From positions 2,301,001-2,365,000 of the forward strand of contig NC_092575.1 in NCBI RefSeq assembly GCF_037975245.1: DNA of 64,000 bases. The letters are read 5' to 3'. Below, in pieces: positions 51,727 through 60,700 of the stretch. A program made the position numbers and the translations under genes. The notes beneath the pieces are model-generated. The model worked only from the letters and a program-made list of their open reading frames with translations, did no database searches and had not been told where the DNA came from. Within the stretch, counting starts at the first letter, position 1. The number at the start of each line of letters is the position of its first letter. The DNA comes from Apostichopus japonicus. Taxonomy: Eukaryota; Echinodermata; Holothuroidea; Aspidochirotida; Stichopodidae.

Positions 51727-54700
51727 TGAAATTATGACCGAGAAGTACTACAGTGAAATTACAACCTTCCTTACCGGTTTCGAACCTCTGGACAAATTCC
51801 TGACAAAGGTTCTAACCTTGTCAATCGTTTCCCTGACTTGAGGTCTGTTCAGTTAGTTAGTTAGTCAGTTAATTAGTTAGTTAGTCAGTTAGTTAGTTAG
51901 TTAGTTCGTTAGTTAGTTAGTTAGTTAGTTCGTTAGTATATCAAACTTCCTTAACTACAATGCCATAAATTGTTTAGAGAACACTTTCATTTGAATTATC
52001 ATTATGTACTGAGGCATATACAGCAATGTTTCTATACTGTAGGACAGATTATGTTTGCATTAATAATGCATATAATTTAATGTCACTACAAGCGCATGTG
52101 CAAGACATTTTTGTCACCACACTGAAACTTTAATGCTGTCAACCTGACCAAACACAAAAAGACTGTTTTAGCCATTTATTAAATTTGAACATTATTAGAT
52201 ATGTTCCTCAATCTTAAACTTTAATATTCCCTGTATATAGCATTACAAACATTTACACCATGCTAAATATCCAAGGAATTATTTTTTTAAAGTTAAAAAA
52301 TCCAATCCAATTTTTTGTTTGCATCAAACAGAGGCACAGCATATATCAACTGTTGTTCTCTTTTGTACACATAATACAGCTCCAAGACTAGTACATGCAA
52401 AAGTCTGTGTGTGTTACAGGGGGTGGGGAGGGTGGGGGAGGGGGGTGCAGGGGGAACTAGGGAAACATGTCAATATCAGCATGATATGAACACACAGTCT
52501 ATAACATAACCACATCATTTCTCAGTAGGCCTTCCTTTTATTCTCCAGCAGTTATTGCAAAACCTACAATTAGTCTCAATCCAACTGAAGCTTGGTCTAT
52601 ACACAAAAACCAACAGTTCATTTTGAGGCTCTCTCTTAAACCATTCTCAGGTAGGATGGACAATTTTTCCTATCTCAGTTTTCAATTACTCAATCTTTTT
52701 CATTTGCTTGCCTTTACATAGTACTTTATTGAAATATTTTACAACATTTGAGACTAGAACATTCCAAAACGACCATGTAAGATTGAACTCTGAATGAGCC
52801 CACCCTGACCCAGGGCACTTGTTGTAGTATGTTTGCAGTACGTGTATAACTGAAACAGGTGGGAGCAAACCGGCAGGGCAAAGGTCAAAGTTGTCAAACT
52901 CTCTTTTTGTTGACTGATGAAGTATATGTAAATTAAGGCAAACCGTATGTACTCAGTAAACAACGGAGCAGACTACATAGTTTGTAAACTTAGTTCACTG
53001 TAATAAACACTTAATGTTAGGAAGACACAGGTTAATTACACTGCATAAGTGGGTTCTACCACATCAACGATATATCTATGTGTTCTTCTACAACAGCATA
53101 AGTGGGTGGGTTCACCACATTAACTGAATATATGGTTGACACTTGAATACAATTTACACCAGACTCAACCGTCCCACTTACTGAAACCTTTTATTTATCT
53201 AAACCCAGCTCAAGTCCCAAGCAATTACAACAATGAAACAAAGACTATACTGTAAATCTAATTTTTGGATTAATAAGTACTCTACCCCCCCCCTGTCATC
53301 CCCACCACAACTCCCCTGCACCCTGTGAATTAACAATAACTACTTCAAACACTAAACAAGGTTTCTCAAAATCATGGGATTCAAATGGCAGCAGTTACTT
53401 CAAAGAGCATATCTTGCTCTAAAACATCCCATCACACAACACCTCTGGCCACTCCCCTCCCGCCCCCTTACCTTTAACCGTCTTTTGGCAACCACACTGT
53501 ATATAGGGTGATTCCTTGCACTAAAGAATAGCTGAGTTGAACCTTGCGCAACAGCTTCTAAATTGAAGTGCCCTTTTCCCAAATGGTTGACTATCTGCTA
53601 ATTACGGGAGTGTCCCCCAGTTCTGCCATCTCACCATTTACTTAGCTTTTTGTGTCTTCATATCTCACAATGTTTCCATTATTTTAAAATTTGCTTGTCT
53701 TCCACACCTCTAGTATACAAGTTTACATATATGCTGACTGCCCCCCCTTCTCCCTCCACCCCTGCAAAAGACAGAGTTCTGCAAACCTAAACTAATTAAG
53801 ACATATACATCTTCACCTCCAACTGCACTTTAAAATAGCATCCATCACTAATAAAAAATGTTATCTACTTCAGTTCCAGCAGACTAAACCGTCTCAAACA
53901 TTTGGTGTTAATTGTTGTTAGACAACGTCTTCTCCCTCCTTTCATAATTTGAGTGAGTGAGAGGCAAGATTCAACTGTACAAGCTACTGCTTTAATTCAA
54001 AGTGGATTTAGCATTGTATCCCTTGACAACAAACAACTACCAAAAGACCTTTGATATTTGGATTCTGATAAACGGCATCTCCACTAAGCTTTAAAGGTCT
54101 TCAGGTATTTGGTTTATACAAATATTTAAGGCATGCCTTAGAATCGCCAATCACAGTTTCCCAAAAATACTTAAAATTCCTGACAAAGGTTCTAACCTTG
54201 TCAATCGTTCCCCTGACATTGAGGTCTGTTCAATTAGTTAGTTAGTCAGTTAGTCAGTTGGTTAGTTAGTTTGTTAGTCAGTTAGTCAGTTAGTTAAATA
54301 TCTCACAATGGGGAAACTGTTTTTAGGGTGGTTTGGAAAATTCTTGCCACACCTTTGCCCATGAGTGACAGTATCACTAGAATCTCTTTTATAACAATGG
54401 CATATTTGGGGGCAACACGGATGACATTTAAAGCCTTCTAAATATGCTACTTCAGGCAACCAACCTGCTCCTAAAAATTAGACAGGTACAAGTAGAAGCG
54501 CTTGACTTGTAAACATTTATGAATGCCTTCTTATCACCCTGATATCAACTCATGCCAGATTAATTCAATCACTTAAAACATACATGTTCTAGTTTCTTTT
54601 ATCTCTAAATCTTTAACATTAACTGTTTTTGGAAAACGGCTAGAGATAACCTTATCTGTCTTTTGTTTATAATAAGAACCGATAAATATTGTTTTGATCA

Positions 54701-57700
54701 ACAAGTGTGGTCTCGCAGCTAACTTACAAAATACAGTCAGTCAAAAATTTGTCATTAAATCCTTCACCATTATTAAGTACAGTGACGATGGGAAGATATG
54801 GAAGGTACAGTTTCTTAACTTTCTTCTTTCTGACACTTTATCAAAACCCTTTCCAGACCCTTCTTTGACCCCCTCTTCACCCACAGACTCCCCTAAGCCT
54901 AGCCCCCTTCTCCTTCCATACCCCACAAATAAAAATCGTCCTTTATCACTCATACAGTGCACAGAAACTTGTAGACTGATAACTATGTTTCTCTCAAGGA
55001 GATTATTCACTTTGACACATGAAAAGGAAGCCCAACCCCCACCCCACCCACCCCCACCCAAACACTTTCGCCCTCTTTCAGCTTCCATTATTTGAAGAAA
55101 CATTTCTTCTGTAATAAATAGCAAGAGCTAAAGAGTAGACTTTCAATAATAGCACAGAAATCACTCATCGGCCACATAAATTAGCACATGTGGCATAAAA
55201 GTTCAGCAGCCATTATAACATTTGCATATTCAAATTGTCAAACAAGTTGTCTCCTCTGACACCATAAAGATTATATAAGTTGGTGCCTATACTCATTGTA
55301 AACTACAGAAATCCTAATAAACTGTTTATTCGACATAGAAACAACAACATAATACTTTAAATATAAGACTAAGACCTGACGTGACTAAGAAACATTTTTT
55401 CAAGATCGAACTGTACACTGAAGCTTGTGATCTCTCTTTTCTTACCTACGAGTGAAACCTGAGGTACACTTTCAGGGGACGGAACTTTGTCCTCAAGTCC
55501 ACCCAACCCAACCCAACAAACAAACAGACAATGTCAACACCAATCTAGAAATTCACCCATAAATAAATAAAGATCCAAACATCATACCTCCGTAAAATGC
55601 ACTTCGGCTTCGTACGTGTGGACTGCCGCTGACAGCTGGTTGTAACAGTCAAACCGAGCGGTGGCATACCCCTCTTCCTAAAGTAGAATGAAGCAATCAG
55701 GAGAATATAAAACAAGTATTAAAACCCTGAAGTACACTTTATTCAAATTAAAAGAGGAAAGATTGGGAAGCAAAAGAGGGAACCATCGATAAGAACGAGA
55801 TGGTTTTCCTAACCTTGAGGCAACGCGACATGTACACATTCTGGACTCGAAGGCTTTGTATGCTTGCCCCCCCCCCACCCTTCCCCTTCCCATAATTAAG
55901 TTTGAAAAGCAAAACCTGAAAATAGAATGCTTGGTGCGTCTTGTCTGAAATATTCACAGATGAAGTACCTGATCTTTGGCGCCTCTAGGTAATTGCCCCA
56001 TCTTCTTATTTTGATATCTGGCAAGGTATACACTCAAGCAAAAGAGGTAGCTAGGGTATGGGGGAGGGTGGACGTGTCACTGGGTCGAATCCCAGTGTGG
56101 TAAAAAATGTCTTTATCTCTTTTTCCATTGCTTGTAATTGCCAAGTCAAGTTTCCCATTGTCCATTTACTTATATCTCTCTATATATATATATATATATA
56201 TAAAATATATATATATATATATTTATATATATAAATATCTCAACTCTAACTTTGAGGGCAGTTCTCAAAATTCTTCCTCAATTACTTATCATTAACAAAA
56301 TTGTTTTGCATCTGTTTTGTTGAGTTTTGTAATACAGACCACTCCATCAAGCCGAATAAAGCAAAGGCCAATACCATTGGCTAAAACAGTGTAGTAAAAA
56401 CACACATGTATGATTAACTATTTCCTAGTCCTACCGTTAAACTTACCACATCTTTTCTTGTGTACTGCATCTTAAGCCTGCACTGGCCCGTGACGCTATG
56501 CTTCGAGGATCCCTTCTGGAGCCGGTACCATTTCTCAACTCTGGTAGCTGCGGGGATGTCGGCCAGAGGGATCACCAACTGACCGATGAAATCGTCGCCT
56601 GATTTATTGATCCCGTGTTTCATGTGACGAAAAATGCTGAAAGGATGAATGAGTTTGAGAGAAGATATCACAGACCAGCACATCATATGCCAAACTTGTG
56701 GTAAAATATGCGGTATATATTCAGTAAGCGTCTCTACTTAAACAAGCAGAAACTTTCTGATCAAGCAGCCATCAGCGACAACTCAGAGAATATTTCTGGA
56801 GATTATATTGGAATCTGAATAAAAAATTGTCTCAAGACACAGTTTCATGTTGGCATTAATCACAAGCACAGACACACATTATATTTTTCAATTTTTGATA
56901 TTTTCCTTATTATCTGAAGTGAAATTTAGCTAGAGAAACTAATAAACTGTCTTGACATGGGTTCCAAAAATTTTCCAAAGTAATAAAACAAGAATCCAAA
57001 GAGAAGTCCACCTATACAGTAAAATGAATGGAAAACAGAAATAGAAAAAAAACAAGAAATATTGCCTACTTCTTGACACCGGCCATTTTGTGTCCTCCTT
57101 CAACGCCCTTCATAGCAGACCACAGGCTGGTCTCCTCGTCAAAGTCCCACATGGTGATGCTAAGGCTACGACCTTCGATCGCTAACACCTCCCTAGATGT
57201 GCAAAAAAACCCACAAAATTGATAGAGCTATATGTAGTTGAGTTTTGATGCTAATGAAGGGGGGGGGGGTCAACATGTGACAGTTTGGTGTTGAATAAGC
57301 AGGGCTCACAATACTGTGGTGACAGGAGGCCATGGACCTCTCCCAACCCCAACCCCCAATAATCAGTATTTTGGCTATACAGAGCTCTTGCTACTGCAGA
57401 ACGAGTCAACTATCAGGCTTAAATTACTGGAAAAGAAAATGAGAGTAAAAAATACTTGCATGTGAAACTCTTCGTTCCAAACCGGATGAAGCGTCTCCTT
57501 CTGACATTCCGTCTTAAAGAAGGCTTCCGCACCTTCCATCCCAGGAATCAGATCGGTGATATCGTTGGACTGTTTCCGTGGCAACCCGGGACTCGGAGGC
57601 TCCATTTCACCCGAACTGACTGTCTTTCGTTTCAGCTTGCCTATCAGGGTGGGAGGGAAGGTCAAACGCACGGTATGATATATACCTTTTTAATTCTTTC

Positions 57701-60700
57701 TCTCGGAATATTAAAACGGGGGAAGGATGACAGTGCACTGGAGGAGGGGTAGCTACTCTCCTTCCGGGTCATAGGTCACAGTTCAAACTAGGTTTAGAGG
57801 GGGCTGTCCATGTGGTTGTAGTAGAAGGACAGATATGTTGTCAGAGAGGTCCACCCTTTTCTCAAACCTTTCATCTTAAATTTTTATTTTTATTAATTTT
57901 TAATAAAGCAGTATTTTCCTTGCAACAAATGTAAACAGCTAGATTTTGGGGTTATCATTAAATAACAAATTATTTAAAATGTCTGAAAATTATTCAAGGT
58001 CCCCCTCACCTGGGTTGGCGGCTTCGGTTTGATCGACCACAGATGTGGAATGCTGGAGGCTGGAATTGTCACCTGCAGCAGCGCCCTTGTTTAGGAGAGC
58101 TATCAGACAGTAGGGGTCACTCAAACCTAAAGAATGGAGAAGAAGAAACAAAAGTGAAAAAAAAATGGCGCTATTAATTAAAGGATTATCCAGGCTTGCA
58201 GGCTTCAGATTATTAAATTCTCATCTTACCATTTGCATCCATGCTCTTGATATCCTTGGCTTCCACAACTGTCACCTTCAGTAGGTAGCTACTTGGCTGT
58301 AAGACAACAACAAAATAAGATAAAATATAGTAAGCAAACTTACTTTATCGCAGTGTGCTCTTCCCACCCTTTTTCTATCCTCTTTTTTTTCTGATGGGAA
58401 TTTGGTTAAGGCTTCAAATACATCTTTACAACAATACTACAATACTGGTCCCAGGTCAAGAGTGTGACTTCAACATATCCTCCACATACCCTAGCTGTGA
58501 TAATGTTCCTTAAACCTAATTTCATTGCCAAACTTAAACTGAGACCTGTCATATTCATGTAAGTGCCTATGATTTAGAAAAACGTAACCAAAAATAAGCC
58601 AAAATGTTATCTTTCTCCCCTCCCCCCTTCCTCCCCCTCCCCACAGAATTTAATTTCAAACTTTACTTACAATTTTAGTGAGTTCCTTCTTCACCAGTTT
58701 GCCATGCTCAGCATTGTCCACACCAAAGACCTATTGAAATGATATAAATAATAAGATGAAATAATAAGAATGCCCCAGAAATCAATAGCAACTTTTATCA
58801 AAAAAGTGCCTCAAATTATGTAGAGTAGTATTCAGATAGAATGACGCTATGTTTGACACACAAAAAAAAACAACCCCTTGTACATTTCCACTAGGGGTGG
58901 GGGGGGGGGTTTAATTTATAACTGTGATGAAGCAGCTAGATGACACAATATCAGTTTCCTTTCTTCAAACCATTGACGTAGTTGGTTGAAGAAAAACGAT
59001 GCTGTGTAGCTTCCAATATTGTAGGTTAACCTTCATCAAAACTTTTATTTTAAATTAAAAGTAACTAAGCACCATTAGTGTAATATTTCATAACATCAAC
59101 TGTACTTTTTTCTTCTATTTTCTCCATTACTACCCAATCCCCCCCTCCTCGGTCTCCTTCTTTGACAAGAAGCACTACTGCCAGATAGTGTACTCAGAAA
59201 CCAAGTAAATCAAGAGAGGGATCCTTTATAATAATTTCTGTCAAGTAAATCAACAATATTTCTTTTCGTATTTTAAACAAGTACACTTGCCCTTTGATGA
59301 TTAAATACACAACTCTTGAATAAGTAAATCGTACGATGCTCGTTTCGTAAATTCATTGATTTTCTGGGTTCAACTATTAAGCTTTCCCACCTAGTTCCTT
59401 CTGTTTTACGGTCCAATGGATTCGAGATTTACATTATAATCCTAATATTTTCTTTGGATTACTCGTGATCTTTTTCACTTCAGTTGTATTGTCTCGTTTT
59501 CTTTGTCTGTGGTTCACATAGTCAATATTCCGACCGACCCGTTAAATTTCCTCAAACAGCTATACATCTCACACTACCTTTCAATCTACCTATCAAGTCT
59601 AACTGAGTGTGTATGAATATATACCAGCATGCAGCCTACAACTGTCAAAATCATCCTATGAGTGCGTTACAATAAAACAAGCAACAATAGTTAAAGTGCG
59701 GTTATGGAATCATCCAGGGATGGTATTTAAAGCGGTGAAGGGTAACAACTTCCAAGTCCTTGGATATGTCTGACTCTGACTAACCATGCCCCTCCCTCTC
59801 TCAAACTTTTGTTGTGGGGCAGTGGCGGAGCTAGGGGTATTGGTCAGGGGGGTCGAGAATGGTCTGTAGGGGCGGAGCAGAGCGCCATCACAGGTTGACG
59901 CAGAGCGTACAGAATTTTTTTTTAGTAAATATACTCCCTAGATCGCCGGAAATTACCCTTTCCAGGCCTTGCTAATTTGCAGATAAACGAAGAATAAATA
60001 TTGTCATCGCCAACAAATGGGAAAATGTCAAAGGGTAGATGAGAGTGCAATAAAAAAGTCAATAATCGCGAATAAGTAAAAAGTGGTAAAAAGCTGAAAA
60101 GGGCACCAGCAGTCCATTTGAGTCCGTCAGGGGGGGGGGGGCATCCGCCCCCCTGACTGCATGGACGCTCCGCCACTGTTGTGAGGGGGGTCCACAAATT
60201 ACCTAGTGTATCTACATGTACCGGAGTATATGAAGGATCTCCTCCAGAGGTGTAACCCAGGGATGATGTCAGGTAGCACACGTACTAAATAGCCACTATT
60301 AGCTTTACAAGCTCCGTCTGCAATTGTCTTTGAGCTCAATATTGACAAATCTCCTGACCTCTGATATTTTCAGAAATGTGGGATGACGAAGGATGTGGGA
60401 TAGTTAACGACGACTTTGTATGCAGAGTAAACACTTTAGCTGTTTGTTACTACAGATGCAGCTAAGCAGTTAGAGTTGGATCAACACAAAAGACACGACT
60501 GAAATTCTGAACATGTACTAGTTCTAGCAGTGAATACAAAACCAAACTGTTAGTCATAGGGAAACTGTTACCTAGCATTCACAGTAAACATAAATAGTAA
60601 CTTATATCTACAAATGGAGTTTAGATGAGGATTCCCTAACCTCCTCCCCCTTTAGCCTCCCCTCCCCTTCCGCCATCTTCCCTCCCCTCCTCCCCATTTT

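Larger units (their letters stand above)
51355..55587 (-). other. Intron 9 of the BAIAP3-like gene, 4.2 kb
   Basis: The longest intron of the gene. It holds the tRNA-like sequence, the inverted repeat and both GTTA-tailed copies. The remainder (51,950-54,170 and 54,300-55,580) is AT-rich with C-rich tracts near 53,285, 53,745 and 55,035 and no recognisable exon. Confidence 0.8.
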
